From [Ruminococcus] torques ATCC 27756 (GTDB lineage: Bacteria > Bacillota > Clostridia > Lachnospirales > Lachnospiraceae), in the NCBI RefSeq assembly GCF_000153925.1, contig NZ_DS264345.1, positions 615,772 to 679,771 on the forward strand: a stretch of 64,000 nucleotides of DNA, in the 5' to 3' direction. The position numbers and the translations under genes are program-made. The stretch's first letter is position 1. Each line of letters opens with the position of its first letter. The notes under the pieces are model-generated. The model saw nothing but the letters and a program-made list of their open reading frames with translations, did not search any database and had not been told where the DNA came from. Shown here piece by piece: positions 42,804 to 52,382 of the stretch.

Positions 42804-43691
42804 ATGGAACGTACGATCACATATAAAATAACCGACAGCGGACAAAACATCCGTATTGACAGTTTTCTCCGAAAGCACGGATATTCCATGCAAAATCTGA
42901 CACTTCTTAAAAAAATGCCCGAAAGCATTTTAAAAAACGGAGAATGGTCTTATATGCAAACAACACTTCAGGCAGGAGATATTCTGACTGTCCGCATTCA
43001 GGAAGAAACTTCCTCTCCGAATATTCCCGCTGTCAATCTGCCGATCGATATTGTCTATGAAGATGAAGATATCATAGTGATAAACAAAGCTGCCGGAATG
43101 CCGATCCACCCTTCTCTTAACAACTATCGAAACTCTCTTGCAAACGCGCTGATGTGGTATTATGAACAACAAAACAAACCTTTTATTTTCCGCTGTACAA
43201 ACCGTCTTGACCGGGACACTTCCGGTCTGACTGTCGTTGCGAAGCATATGGTCAGCTCTAATATCTTATCTTCCATGACCGCCCGGCATCAGATCGAACG
43301 GGAATATCTCGCCATTGTACGCGGACACGTCACTCCTTTTGAAGGAACGATAAATGCTCCGATCGGACGAACCGGAAGTTCTCTCATCGAACGGAAGATC
43401 GATTTTGAAAACGGCGAACATGCAATTACCCATTACCACACAGTTTTTGAAAAAAACGGGCTTTCACTCGTTTCTCTTATTTTAGAAACAGGCCGCACAC
43501 ATCAGATCCGAGTCCATATGAAACACCTCGGATTTCCTTTGATCGGAGATTATCTGTACAATCCGGATATGGAACTGATCGACCGGCAGGCGCTTCACTC
43601 TCACTGTCTTCGCTTTCTCCATCCGATAACCGGAAGACAAATGACATTTACCGCCGATCTGCCCGAAGACATGGCAAGATTGTTTGCCTGA
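42804..43691 (+). CDS. RluA-family RNA pseudouridine synthase
   Basis: This enzyme converts uridine to pseudouridine in rRNA or tRNA. It has 295 residues. A short S4-like N-terminal region (12-70: IRIDSFLRKHGYSM) precedes the catalytic domain, with IVINKAAGMPIHPS near 91 and the catalytic Asp in CTNRLDRDTSGLTVVAKH near 130. LETGRTHQIRVHMKHLGFPLIGDYLY near 228 is the usual motif III. Target cannot be assigned between RluC, RluD and related enzymes. GGAG lies 7 nt before the ATG. Confidence 0.93.
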   Translation: MERTITYKITDSGQNIRIDSFLRKHGYSMQNLTLLKKMPESILKNGEWSYMQTTLQAGDILTVRIQEETSSPNIPAVNLPIDIVYEDEDIIVINKAAGMPIHPSLNNYRNSLANALMWYYEQQNKPFIFRCTNRLDRDTSGLTVVAKHMVSSNILSSMTARHQIEREYLAIVRGHVTPFEGTINAPIGRTGSSLIERKIDFENGEHAITHYHTVFEKNGLSLVSLILETGRTHQIRVHMKHLGFPLIGDYLYNPDMELIDRQALHSHCLRFLHPITGRQMTFTADLPEDMARLFA

Positions 43692-43744
43692 GAACCCCTT
43701 GAAAATCATTCTTTAAAATTATTTATTTTTTATTCCAAAAAGGG

Positions 43745-43773
43745 TTGACATATTTCAAAACCTATAATATAAT
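43745..43773 (+). promoter_or_regulatory. tRNA-Arg promoter
   Basis: Perfect TTGACA (43745-43750), 17-bp spacer, perfect TATAAT (43768-43773), directly upstream of the tRNA. A second TATAAT lies 5 bp closer. Confidence 0.8.
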
Positions 43774-43801
43774 AAATTTCGCTGTGAACGAAACAGCAAA
43801 T

Positions 43802-43875
43802 GTGCGATTAGCTCAGCTGGATAGAGCGTCTGGCTACGGACCAGAAGGTCGGGAGTTCGAATCTTCTATCGCACG
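43802..43875 (+). tRNA. tRNA-Arg (anticodon ACG)
   Basis: Complete 74-nt cloverleaf: acceptor GTGCGAT/ATCGCAC, D loop AGCTGGATAG, anticodon stem TCTGG/CCAGA around CTACGGA, T arm with GTTCGAAT. Discriminator G. CCA is not encoded. Confidence 0.97.
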
Positions 43876-43884
43876 TACGAAAAG

Positions 43885-43912
43885 AGATGTTGCTTATGCA
43901 GCATCTTTTTTA
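43885..43912 (+). terminator. tRNA-Arg terminator
   Basis: AGATGTTGC (43885-43893) with GCAGCATCT (43898-43906), one G-T pair, 4-nt loop and a T-run. Confidence 0.85.
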
Positions 43913-43957
43913 TTGTAAAATAATTCTTGATCAGGCTCGGATTTTCCCCGTCGCCGA

Positions 43958-43994
43958 CAAAAAAACTCAGAAGAACTTTCTCCTGAGTTTTTTG
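43958..43994. terminator. Bidirectional terminator after trpS
   Basis: AAACTCAG (43963-43970) and CTGAGTTT (43983-43990), with A/T runs on both sides, 11 bp after the trpS stop. Confidence 0.8.
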
Positions 43995-44004
43995 ATATCA
44001 TTTC

Positions 44005-45090
44005 TTATTCTGCAAACTGTTCTGACTGCGCTTTAATCAGTTCTGTATCGTCAAAGTAATTGATCTTCATTGCAGCTTTTACTTCTGCAAGTGTCTGTGC
44101 TGCAACCGCTTCCGCTTTCTCGCTTCCCTTTTTAAGCATCTCATAAACCGCCGGAATATCTTTACTGAATTCTTTTCTGCGGTTCCTGATCGGCTCTAAC
44201 TCGGCCTGAAGCACATTATTCAGAAAACGTTTCACTTTCATATCTCCGAGTCCGCCGCGCTGATAATGTGCTTTCAGCTCGTCCAGATCCGAATATTCCG
44301 GCAAAAACTCTGCAAAATATTCCGGTCTGCAAAATGCATCAAGATAAGTAAATACTGTGTTTCCTTCCAGTTTTCCCGGATCTTCCACCCGGATATGAGT
44401 CGGATCGGTAAACATACTGAACACTTTCTTCTTAATCTCCTCCGGCTCTTCCGACAGATAGATACAGTTCCCGAGTGATTTGCTCATTTTCGCTTTTCCG
44501 TCAATTCCCGGAAGCCGCAGACAAGCCTGATTTTCAGGGAGAAGGATCTTCGGATCTATAAGTGTATCCCCATATACGGAATTAAACTTATGAACGATCT
44601 CTTTTGTCTGTTCGATCATCGGCATCTGATCTTCGCCGACCGGAACAGTCGTCGCCTTAAACGCCGTAATATCCGCCGCCTGACTGATCGGATATGTGAA
44701 AAATCCTACCGGAATACTCGTCTCGAAATTACGCATTTTAATCTCTGTTTTTACAGTAGGGTTTCTCTGAAGTCTTGACACCGTCACAAGATTCATATAA
44801 TAAAACGACAGTTCACATAACTGCGGAATCTGCGACTGGATAAAAAGCGTCGATTTTTCCGGATCAAGTCCGCACGCAAGATAATCCAAAGCGACTTCAA
44901 TAATATTGCTGCGCACCTTTTCCGGATTATCCGCATTATCCGTCAGCGCCTGAGCATCTGCGATCATAATAAAAATATCGTCGAACTCTCCCGTATTCTG
45001 AAGCTCCACACGTCTTCTTAACGATCCTACATAGTGTCCCACATGAAGTCTTCCTGTCGGACGGTCACCTGTAAGCATAACTTTTCTCAT
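44005..45090 (-). CDS. trpS: Tryptophanyl-tRNA synthetase
   Basis: This class I enzyme charges tRNA-Trp. It has 361 residues from ATG 45090; a second ATG at 45099 lies only 1-3 nt after GAGAGGGA and so is less likely. The HIGH-type motif is [11 protein letters not shown] near 14-24 and the KMSKS motif is AKMSKSLGN near 207. [11 protein letters not shown] and VPVGEDQ are family motifs. Length is somewhat above the usual 330. No T-box leader is visible in the 90 bp upstream. Confidence 0.96.
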   Translation of the reverse strand: MRKVMLTGDRPTGRLHVGHYVGSLRRRVELQNTGEFDDIFIMIADAQALTDNADNPEKVRSNIIEVALDYLACGLDPEKSTLFIQSQIPQLCELSFYYMNLVTVSRLQRNPTVKTEIKMRNFETSIPVGFFTYPISQAADITAFKATTVPVGEDQMPMIEQTKEIVHKFNSVYGDTLIDPKILLPENQACLRLPGIDGKAKMSKSLGNCIYLSEEPEEIKKKVFSMFTDPTHIRVEDPGKLEGNTVFTYLDAFCRPEYFAEFLPEYSDLDELKAHYQRGGLGDMKVKRFLNNVLQAELEPIRNRRKEFSKDIPAVYEMLKKGSEKAEAVAAQTLAEVKAAMKINYFDDTELIKAQSEQFAE

Positions 45091-45188
45091 AATGTTCATT
45101 CCCTCTCATTTCCCATTTTCGCTCCTGTCGAAAATGTTCCTGTTAAAATTAATCTATCTTTATCCTGTTTATCTTTACCGCTGCTCTT

Positions 45189-45896
45189 TTATTTATTATG
45201 AGCGGCAATCCGCTTCTGCTTTGAAAATTTTTGTTTTGAGAGCTGAGGTATCATCTTCTTTTCCGGCTCATAGACGACTTTATAAAGTACATACGCCATA
45301 ATCACCGCTCCGAATACGTCCAGAACAGAATGTTGTTTCAAAAACATCGTTGCAAGAATGATCAGCGCCGCCAATATGTACGCCGCATTGCAGACAGCTT
45401 TGTGTTTTTTCAGTTTTTCACTCTCATGGACAGCGATACACACGCTCAGCGTATTAAATACATGCAGACTCGGGAATACATTCGTACATGTATCCGCACG
45501 ATACAGCATCCGCACCATATCCACAAATACATTATCTCTCTCAAATACGACCGGACGAAGATCCTGCCCATTCGGAAATATCGTCGATATGATCAAGAAT
45601 ATTGTCATACCGGTAAACATAAACTTCGCCATTTTATAAAATCCCGGTACGTCCGTAAAGAAAAAATACACAAATGCAGCCGCGATAAACGCAAACCACA
45701 TCAAATACGGAATAATAAAATATTCAACAAACGGAATCCACATATCAAACTGCGTCTGGATCACATGATAGTTTGTCGTTACATGCTTTTCCAAAAGCAA
45801 AAACCACGGCATGTAGATAAAAATATACAAAAATACCCACGCATGTTTATACTTTTTCAGCCAGCTTCCGAATTTACCACTTTCTTTTTTGCCCAT
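45189..45896 (-). CDS. PAP2-family membrane phosphatase
   Basis: This 235-residue membrane protein has six hydrophobic helices. Start ATG 45896 (GGGGCAG 7 nt upstream) removes a spurious N-terminal stretch. The PAP2 active site is partly visible: NVFPSLHVFNTL with the SxHxF pattern near 150 and KQHSVLDVFGAVIMA with the final His and Asp near 195. The first motif (K-x6-RP) is not clear. Related proteins include inositol phosphosphingolipid phosphatase/phospholipid phosphatases. Next upstream is a lipid kinase, so both may work in lipid phosphate metabolism. Confidence 0.85.
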   Translation of the reverse strand: MGKKESGKFGSWLKKYKHAWVFLYIFIYMPWFLLLEKHVTTNYHVIQTQFDMWIPFVEYFIIPYLMWFAFIAAAFVYFFFTDVPGFYKMAKFMFTGMTIFLIISTIFPNGQDLRPVVFERDNVFVDMVRMLYRADTCTNVFPSLHVFNTLSVCIAVHESEKLKKHKAVCNAAYILAALIILATMFLKQHSVLDVFGAVIMAYVLYKVVYEPEKKMIPQLSKQKFSKQKRIAAHNK

Positions 45897-46024
45897 TACA
45901 CGACTGCCCCTTTTCATATGCAATCTTTTAATCTTTGCGATTGCAACGATTATAGCACGATTTAAAATGTACAACAACCTTCTTCATAAAACATTTAGGA
46001 AACATTTATTAAATTTTCCGGCTG

Positions 46025-46951
46025 TTATCCTGCAATGATATGCAATTTTTCTTCCAGTATCTCCACCGATGCCTTATATCGGGAAAACGCCGCCTCTCCG
46101 TCTGTATGGATCGGAAGGCTTCGCTGCGCCTCAACCGATACCGAAGGACTCCGAATGATCGTAATTTCTTTTGCTCCCGTATGTTTCCCAAAAAACGCTC
46201 TCGGCAACAGCCACACCGCCTTCAAAGGAGACATATGGTGCGCTATCACGATATCGATGCAGCCATCCGTCACGGACGCCTCCGGGGCAAATCGAAAACC
46301 GCCGCCTTCATATGGAAGATTCATAAAAGCCACAAAAAGAGTTTTTTCAAACATCTGTTTTCTCCCGTCAGGCAGCGTTACCGTCAACTTTGTCGGCCGG
46401 TCTTTTTTCAGACGGTCAAGGGCAACTACTGCGTAACTTAGTTTACCCAGCCCTATTTTATTCAGCCGCTTTTTCCATTGTGACACGCACACTTCATGAC
46501 AGACTCCTGCGTCGAACCCCATCCCTGCGCTTACAATAAATCTCCGGCTTTTTCCTTCTCTTGAAATCTGTCCTACATCGGCAGAAATCACTTTCTTCGG
46601 AGATAATACAGATTGAAGTGCTTTCATCGGATCTTTCGGAAGTTTTAATCCCCGCGCGAAATCATTGCTCGACCCTATAGGGATATACCCAAATGTTATC
46701 AGATCCGGACGTTTTATCCCGTTTACGACTTCATTAACTGTGCCGTCTCCGCCTAAAACAACAATCGTATGCCGTTTATCATCTGCCGTGATAAACGCCG
46801 CCGTCTTAGCGGCATGACCTCTTCTTTTTGTCAGATATACACGGTAATTTATATGTCGTGCCTTCAATTCTGATTCTATTTTCTGCCATGCTTTCATTCC
46901 CATTCCTGAACGCGCTTTCGGGTTTATAATAAAATCATATTCTTTTTCCAT
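46025..46951 (-). CDS. YegS/DgkB-type lipid kinase
   Basis: This is a diacylglycerol kinase-fold enzyme of 308 residues. The N end has the phosphate-binding NPKARSGMG and the nucleotide motif VVLGGDGTVNEVVNGI near 68-83. GSSNDFARGL near 99 is also conserved, and a catalytic Asp region near the C end (SVTDGCIDIVI) is present. It would phosphorylate diacylglycerol or a similar lipid, recycling it to phosphatidic acid. It is followed 48 bp after its end by the PAP2 gene, same strand. Confidence 0.93.
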   Translation of the reverse strand: MEKEYDFIINPKARSGMGMKAWQKIESELKARHINYRVYLTKRRGHAAKTAAFITADDKRHTIVVLGGDGTVNEVVNGIKRPDLITFGYIPIGSSNDFARGLKLPKDPMKALQSVLSPKKVISADVGQISREGKSRRFIVSAGMGFDAGVCHEVCVSQWKKRLNKIGLGKLSYAVVALDRLKKDRPTKLTVTLPDGRKQMFEKTLFVAFMNLPYEGGGFRFAPEASVTDGCIDIVIAHHMSPLKAVWLLPRAFFGKHTGAKEITIIRSPSVSVEAQRSLPIHTDGEAAFSRYKASVEILEEKLHIIAG

Positions 46952-47025
46952 TTTTATTATCTCTTATCTATTGTTCCTTTTATAAGCTCCGTCCGCTTTT
47001 TATGTTCTGTTTTGTTTGTCTTTCG

Positions 47026-47640
47026 TCAGCGAACCGCTTCGCGAAGCGCCCCGTCGAGATAACATCTAAGCGACCGGCTCATATTTCCTTCAAAATCAGC
47101 CTTTCCATGCTTAATGCACCACTCAAACACATTCCCGATTACGATCATCCTGATATCTGTCGTAAATTCTTCGATCGGCTCATTCAATACTGCGACGCCT
47201 GCCTGCACTGCCTTTTCGACATAAGCTCTTACTGTCACGATCGGATACGGACGTTCTGTACGGATATCTGCATTCAACGCCTGGTTTTTCGTATCATAGT
47301 AACCGGACATAAACTCAACTCCAAGTTCACGGCAGTATTTTACATAATTCAAATACACTTGGATAATACCGTCTTTTACTGCTTGTACGCTGTCCGGAAG
47401 TTCCAAAAGATTCGGTTCGATCTGAGGCTGATCTTCTATATAGTAAGAAAGAAGATCATCTTTTGTCTTAAAATGGTGGTAAAAGCTTCCATTGGAGACA
47501 CCCGCCTCCTCACATATATTTTTGATAGACAGTTCCTCGTATCCGCCCTTCTGCAAAATGCGTTTCGCTGCCTTGAATATTTTTTCTTTCGTCTCCCGGG
47601 ATTTTTGCTGCTGTCTTGAGATCTGTTCTTTTTCTTTCAT
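47026..47640 (-). CDS. TetR/AcrR-family regulator
   Basis: The 204-residue repressor has an N-terminal helix-turn-helix (residues 20-65: GGYEELSIKNICEEAGVSNGSFYHHFKTKDDLL) and a helical ligand-binding C-terminal domain. The target is unknown. Neighbours are the lipid kinase (same strand, 75 bp downstream) and the sfsA-mutY fusion upstream. No clear palindromic operator is seen in the short flanks. Confidence 0.93.
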   Translation of the reverse strand: MKEKEQISRQQQKSRETKEKIFKAAKRILQKGGYEELSIKNICEEAGVSNGSFYHHFKTKDDLLSYYIEDQPQIEPNLLELPDSVQAVKDGIIQVYLNYVKYCRELGVEFMSGYYDTKNQALNADIRTERPYPIVTVRAYVEKAVQAGVAVLNEPIEEFTTDIRMIVIGNVFEWCIKHGKADFEGNMSRSLRCYLDGALREAVR

Positions 47641-47713
47641 CCAAGCACACTCCTGTCTGTTCTGACTTCATTCAATACATACAGCAACAGTTTACCACAG
47701 TATCTCATACATT

Positions 47714-49507
47714 TCAAGAAAACCGAGTGTGCTCTACAAACTTATCAAATGCAGACGGCATCGCATACTCTTCCTCTAATTGTTTTATCTTTACAAATAT
47801 ATTTTCCGATCCATCCGCTCCGTTTTCCACACACATTTGACCGACGTTTGGCGCCGACGTTTTTTCCAGTTCATCGACCAGCAGTTCATATCCTGTCATA
47901 TGCCATTCTACATGGCTGAAAATATGTTTTGCCGTTCCAATCCGTTTTACACGTACCGGAGTCAGCCCTGCCGTCTGCGCATACCCGATCACTTCCTCTG
48001 TCCTGAGGTGCCCTTCCACATTCGGAAATTCATACATTCCGGCAAGGAGTCCTTTTTGAGGCCGTTTCCTGATTGCCACTTTTTCATTATCCCGAAAAAT
48101 AAACACCGTCCTCTTTTCTATTCTTCTTGCTTTCGCCTTTTTCTTCACCGGGAAATCCATTTCCCGTCCTTCCTTATGTGCTTTGCACAGCGCTTCAAGC
48201 GGACAGGCGGCGCATTTCGGCTCTCCGTTCGGAACACAGACGATCGCTCCCAACTCAATCAACCCCTGATTAAAATCACCCGGCGCATCTTTCGGGATGA
48301 TTTCTTCGATCAATTCTTCTACTTTTGATCTTACAGCCGCCGTTTTGATATCACCCTCATCTGCCGTAAGCCTCGATACTACGCGCAGAACATTTCCGTC
48401 TACTGCGGGTTTCGGAATGTGATAAACAAATGATCCGATCGCTCCCGCAGTATAATTTCCGATTCCCTTCAGCGAACGTATTTCTTCATATGATGAAGGA
48501 AACCTTCCTCCGTATTGTTCCATAATCTGACACGCCGCAGCTTTTAAATTGCGGGCCCGGTTATAATACCCCAATCCTTCCCACAGTTTCAATAACCTGT
48601 CTTCCTCGACAGATGCAAGTGCGCTCACATCGGGAAGTTCACTTAAAAAGCGCTCATAATAAGGCTTTACCGCCTCCACCCTCGTCTGCTGAAGCATAAT
48701 CTCCGAAATCCACACTCTGTATGCGTTAATCCTCTTTCTCCACGGAAGATCACGCTTATTCTCACGAAACCACTCTACAAGAGGCCGGACAGATTCTTTT
48801 AAGATCGGATTGCCTAGAACGACGTCTACCGCATCGCTCAGCTCGATCGCATCGCTTGTCACATCACAGTCATAGGCAAGCACTTTTACACCTTCCTTTG
48901 CCGTCTTTTGAAGCGCTTCGGCAAATTGAGGATGTGTCTCTGTATTCGGCGTGAAATAACGCACGCCTTTCATCTGGATCACAAAAAACACATATGCCTC
49001 ATATCCATTCTTCTTTGCATCGGAAAGCTCTTCCAGATGTTTTACGGCTCGTTCGCTTGGCGCATCCGGGAAGCGGCACACTCCGTTTTCTTCTAATGTC
49101 ACACCTTTGATCTCAATAAAAATCTTTCGGATTCCCCCGTTTTGATCTTCCGCTTCCACATACAGGTCAAAACGAGAATTTTTGTATACGGTTTCAGGCC
49201 GGATCAAAGTCACATTTCCAAAAAGATTTCCCTGTTCAATCCATTCTTTTACAACCTTATTCGGAATCTGAGAGTCCATATTGATCATTCGACTGCCCTT
49301 TTTTACGGCAATCAAGTCCCACCTTGTCTTTCTGGACGGATTATCGCTTTCCTGAATATAAATATCTGCTCCCGGCCGAAGAAGCTCGGCGCATCTTCCT
49401 GTATTTTTCACATGAACCGTTTCCTTTTTCCCGTTTAATTCTGCATAGGCAATAAACCGGTTCGGACGTTCTATAAACTTCGCCTTATAAATTCGATCGT
49501 ATCTCAT
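47714..49507 (-). CDS. mutY: SfsA-MutY fusion: DNA/RNA nuclease plus A/G-specific adenine glycosylase
   Basis: The 597-residue protein has two complete parts. Residues 1-230 are SfsA-like (a sugar-fermentation-stimulation protein with reported nuclease activity): RFIAYAELNGK, HVKNTGRC, NLFGN, IFIEIKGVTL and RAVKHLEEL. Residues 235-597 are MutY: DLPWRKRINAYRVWISEIMLQQTRVE with the catalytic Glu, LKGIGNYTAGAI in the helix-hairpin-helix, VDGNVLRVVSR with the catalytic Asp, a 4Fe-4S loop (CVPNGEPKCAACPLEALC), and a NUDIX-like domain that recognises 8-oxoG. ATG 49507 has GAGGTGG close upstream. Confidence 0.93.
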   Translation of the reverse strand: MRYDRIYKAKFIERPNRFIAYAELNGKKETVHVKNTGRCAELLRPGADIYIQESDNPSRKTRWDLIAVKKGSRMINMDSQIPNKVVKEWIEQGNLFGNVTLIRPETVYKNSRFDLYVEAEDQNGGIRKIFIEIKGVTLEENGVCRFPDAPSERAVKHLEELSDAKKNGYEAYVFFVIQMKGVRYFTPNTETHPQFAEALQKTAKEGVKVLAYDCDVTSDAIELSDAVDVVLGNPILKESVRPLVEWFRENKRDLPWRKRINAYRVWISEIMLQQTRVEAVKPYYERFLSELPDVSALASVEEDRLLKLWEGLGYYNRARNLKAAACQIMEQYGGRFPSSYEEIRSLKGIGNYTAGAIGSFVYHIPKPAVDGNVLRVVSRLTADEGDIKTAAVRSKVEELIEEIIPKDAPGDFNQGLIELGAIVCVPNGEPKCAACPLEALCKAHKEGREMDFPVKKKAKARRIEKRTVFIFRDNEKVAIRKRPQKGLLAGMYEFPNVEGHLRTEEVIGYAQTAGLTPVRVKRIGTAKHIFSHVEWHMTGYELLVDELEKTSAPNVGQMCVENGADGSENIFVKIKQLEEEYAMPSAFDKFVEHTRFS

Positions 49508-49533
49508 TTTCCACCTCGCTTTAAATAAAAGCA

Positions 49534-49554
49534 AAAAGTCTGCTTCGGACTTTT
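49534..49554 (-). terminator. Second terminator of the amino-acid ABC operon
   Basis: AAAAGTC (49534-49540) with GACTTTT (49548-49554), T-run on the minus strand. Confidence 0.6.
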
Positions 49555-49565
49555 CATTCTTTCAA

Positions 49566-49604
49566 AAACAAAAAGCAGAGTTTCTCATCCACCCTGCTTT
49601 TCAT
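49566..49604 (-). terminator. First terminator of the amino-acid ABC operon
   Basis: AAAAGCAG (49571-49578) with CTGCTTTT (49594-49601), then TTTTTGTTTTTG on the minus strand. Confidence 0.75.
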
Positions 49605-49655
49605 ATGTTCTTCTGTGCACAGACATGTACACGTTTTTCAACTTACAGATTCTTT

Positions 49656-50480
49656 TTACAAAATCTTCGACAAAAATTCTTTCAGTCTCGGATTCTTCGG
49701 ATTGCCGAAAAATTCTTCCGGTTCAGCTTCCTCAACAATCTGCCCGTCATCCATGAAGATCACTCTGGACGCAACCTCTTTCGCAAATCCCATCTCATGA
49801 GTGACTACAACCATCGTCATTCCTTCCTGAGCCAGCTTCTTCATCAACTCAAGAACTTCTCCGACCATCTCCGGATCAAGCGCCGATGTCGGCTCGTCAA
49901 ACAGGATCACATCCGGATTCATTGCAAGAGAACGAATGATCGCAACTCTTTGCTTCTGACCTCCCGACAATGTAGACGGGTAAACGTCCGCTTTGTCTTC
50001 AAGTCCGATTCTTCCGAGCAGTTCAAGAGCCTGCTTTTTCGTCTCGCTTTTGATCTGTTCTTTTGTCGTTGTAATTGGGATAAGTTCTTCTTTTTTGCTT
50101 CGGAATATATTTTTAAACCGGATCATTCTGTTTTTATTTTTTGCTTTTTTCAGATCCTTGCACTGCAAATATGCCGGAGCCATCATTACGTTTTGAAGAA
50201 CTGTTTTATTATTGAACAAATTAAAATGTTGAAATACCATACCCATATGGCGGCGATGCACGTTGATATCGACTTTCATATCCGCGATATCGACTCCTTT
50301 AAAAACAATGCTTCCGGATGTCGGATCTTCCATACAATTTAAGCAGCGCAGAAACGTACTTTTTCCGGAACCTGACGGTCCGAGCACCGCGACAATGTCG
50401 CCTTTATTGATCGTGATATTGATACCTTTTAAGATTTCAAGATCACCAAAGCTTTTTCTAAGATTAATTACGTCTATCAC
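49656..50480 (-). CDS. Polar amino-acid ABC transporter, ATPase
   Basis: This is the GlnQ-type nucleotide-binding subunit, 274 residues. Walker A is [13 protein letters not shown] near 33-45, the Q-loop region is [11 protein letters not shown] near 79, the signature is [11 protein letters not shown] near 168, Walker B is [14 protein letters not shown] near 190, and the switch His is in VVTHEMGFA near 222. It is about 30 residues longer than usual because of a basic insert (about 108-146, [22 protein letters not shown]) between Q-loop and signature. It overlaps the permease gene by 17 nt. Confidence 0.95.
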   Translation of the reverse strand: MIDVINLRKSFGDLEILKGINITINKGDIVAVLGPSGSGKSTFLRCLNCMEDPTSGSIVFKGVDIADMKVDINVHRRHMGMVFQHFNLFNNKTVLQNVMMAPAYLQCKDLKKAKNKNRMIRFKNIFRSKKEELIPITTTKEQIKSETKKQALELLGRIGLEDKADVYPSTLSGGQKQRVAIIRSLAMNPDVILFDEPTSALDPEMVGEVLELMKKLAQEGMTMVVVTHEMGFAKEVASRVIFMDDGQIVEEAEPEEFFGNPKNPRLKEFLSKIL

Positions 50481-51174
50481 TCTTCTTCAGGCTCCTTTCC
50501 AATAATTTTACAAGCAGTGTCACAACAAGGATCAATGCAATATAAATAAGCGCCATCACGAGATACGGAACCATGAATTCATAACTGTTTGTTCCGATAT
50601 AGTTAAACGCCACATACAGATCCGCCGCGCCTACGAAACTTACAACCGATGTTTCTTTGATAAGCGCGATAAATTCGTTTCCGAGAGTCGGAAGAATATT
50701 CTTGACAGCCTGCGGAATGACAATCTTCATCATACTCGCCCCGAAACTTAATCCGACTGCACGTCCCGCTTCCATCTGTCCTGCGTCTACCGATTGGATT
50801 CCGCTTCGCATAATTTCCGAAATATATGCGCCGCTGTTCAATCCGAACACAAGCATCGCGACCTGAACTCCCGTTATGTTCCATCCGATGATCGGAAGAA
50901 GTACATAATAAAATACAAGAAGCTGCACAACCATCGGCGTTCCTCTGAACATCGCCACATAAACGCTGCATATACCGTTCAAAACTCTTGGGAGCACTTT
51001 ATATTTCGGCAGCACCCTTGCCGTCGCGATAACAGTCCCGATCAAAATACCGATGACCAGACCGACAATCGCAATAAGGACTGTGTTCTGCAAACCTTGC
51101 ACCACTTTTACATAGCCGTTTTGATCGATAAATATTTCTATAAACTTATCTACTTTTGCACTAAAATTACCCAT
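50464..51174 (-). CDS. Polar amino-acid ABC transporter, permease
   Basis: The 236-residue HisM/GlnP-type permease has five hydrophobic helices. The conserved EAA loop is [42 protein letters not shown] near 134-175. The N-terminal helix follows a short periplasmic stretch ([21 protein letters not shown]). It probably works as a homodimer. Next comes the ATPase gene with overlap; the binding-protein gene lies 225 bp upstream, on the same strand. Confidence 0.94.
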   Translation of the reverse strand: MGNFSAKVDKFIEIFIDQNGYVKVVQGLQNTVLIAIVGLVIGILIGTVIATARVLPKYKVLPRVLNGICSVYVAMFRGTPMVVQLLVFYYVLLPIIGWNITGVQVAMLVFGLNSGAYISEIMRSGIQSVDAGQMEAGRAVGLSFGASMMKIVIPQAVKNILPTLGNEFIALIKETSVVSFVGAADLYVAFNYIGTNSYEFMVPYLVMALIYIALILVVTLLVKLLERSLKKSDRRN

Positions 51175-51399
51175 TACTTTCCTCTTTGCTTTCTTCTCTC
51201 AAACGTCCAAAGAAAGGAAAACGCCGATATTTTCCGTTTTCGGAACATACCTGTATTTCCCTTTCTGATTTAATACTGTTTTCTATTCTTTTTGCAAAAC
51301 TCTCAGTCCGAAATCATCCGCTCAATCGTCCGTTTCATTTCATACTGTTTTGAAATCCTCTTCTGTATTGCGCCGATTGCTCATTCTGCTTCCGAGAAC

Positions 51400-52290
51400 T
51401 TATTGCATTGCATTAATCGCTTCTGTGATCGCTGTAGCCGGAGCTGCATCGATGATCACATATTTGATGTTTCCGTTCAGCATATCCTGAACCGCAAGTG
51501 ATCCGCTCTTATACGGCTGGCATGTAGCCGGAAGTCCTTCAAATCCGAAAGCTTCGTCTCCTTCGATGTAGCTTTGCGCTGTCGTTCCCTGCTGTACGCC
51601 GATCTTATCTTCTTTTTTCAGTTCGCCAAGTTTTGCCGCAACTGCATCTGCATCTTTCAGATCGTCGAATGTATCGTCATCGCTCGGAACGATCAAACGC
51701 TGTGACGCCTGATAATATGTATCTGAGAATGTCACATATTGTTTTCTTTCATCATTGACTGTAAGTCCTGCGATAGCGATATCACATTTGTGCTGTCCTA
51801 CAGAAAGACATACCGCATCAAAATCCATATTCTGGATTACAAGTTCTTTTCCAAGCTTTTCCGCAAGAAGAGCTGCCAGTTCCATGTCGATTCCGACATA
51901 TTTATCGCCTTTTGTATACTCAAACGGCTCAAACGCTGCATTTGTGGCAACTACAAGCTGATCTTTCGACTCGTCAAGTTTTGCGGATTCTACTGCTGCC
52001 GGCTCTCCGCCGCCGAAATACTTGTCACAGATCTCATCCAGCGTTCCGTCTTCTTTTACTTCTTTTATAAATGCGTTTACCTGTTCAACAAGTTCCGGCT
52101 GATCTTTATCAATACCGAACGCATACTCTTCATTTGTAAGATCAACGTCGATCACTTTCGCCGTTTTCGCGCTGCTTCCTTTATCTTCTTCTTTACCGTC
52201 TTCTTTGCTTCCGCAACCTGCTGCCAGTCCGGCAACAAGCGCCGCACTTAAAACTACTACTAAAAACTTTTTCATTTTCGTATTTTTCAT
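51400..52290 (-). CDS. Amino-acid-binding lipoprotein, apparently circularly permuted
   Basis: The 296-residue protein has a lipoprotein signal (lipobox AAGC, Cys26) and is the binding subunit of the transporter. After a short linker, residues 45-92 (VIDVDLTNEEYAFGIDKDQPEL, then FIKEVKEDGTLDEICDKYFGGG) match the segment that normally ends this family. Next come the normal N-terminal lobe (QLVVATNAAFEPFEY near 109, YVGIDMELAALLAEKLGK) and the hinge lobe (KIGVQQGTTAQSYI). The chain then stops at TAITEAINAMQ, just where the usual tail should begin. So the last two secondary-structure units sit at the front. Reads as intact, with no frame break. Confidence 0.85.
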   Translation of the reverse strand: MKNTKMKKFLVVVLSAALVAGLAAGCGSKEDGKEEDKGSSAKTAKVIDVDLTNEEYAFGIDKDQPELVEQVNAFIKEVKEDGTLDEICDKYFGGGEPAAVESAKLDESKDQLVVATNAAFEPFEYTKGDKYVGIDMELAALLAEKLGKELVIQNMDFDAVCLSVGQHKCDIAIAGLTVNDERKQYVTFSDTYYQASQRLIVPSDDDTFDDLKDADAVAAKLGELKKEDKIGVQQGTTAQSYIEGDEAFGFEGLPATCQPYKSGSLAVQDMLNGNIKYVIIDAAPATAITEAINAMQ

Positions 52291-52354
52291 TTTCGCACCC
52301 TCCGTTTATAATTCCATTGCTCAATGCTGAATAACCATGCATTCCATGCACTAC

Positions 52355-52382
52355 ATTCTAACACGTTCTGCATAAAAATCAA
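52355..52382 (-). promoter_or_regulatory. Promoter of the amino-acid ABC operon
   Basis: On the minus strand: TTGATT (52377-52382), 16-bp spacer, TAGAAT (52355-52360), 65 bp before the binding-protein gene. The -35 box lies within the first ARG-box-like site. Confidence 0.6.

Noticed and set aside
45100-45188. T-box leader before trpS
   Set aside because: The upstream gap is about 90 bp and lacks the T-box core sequence.
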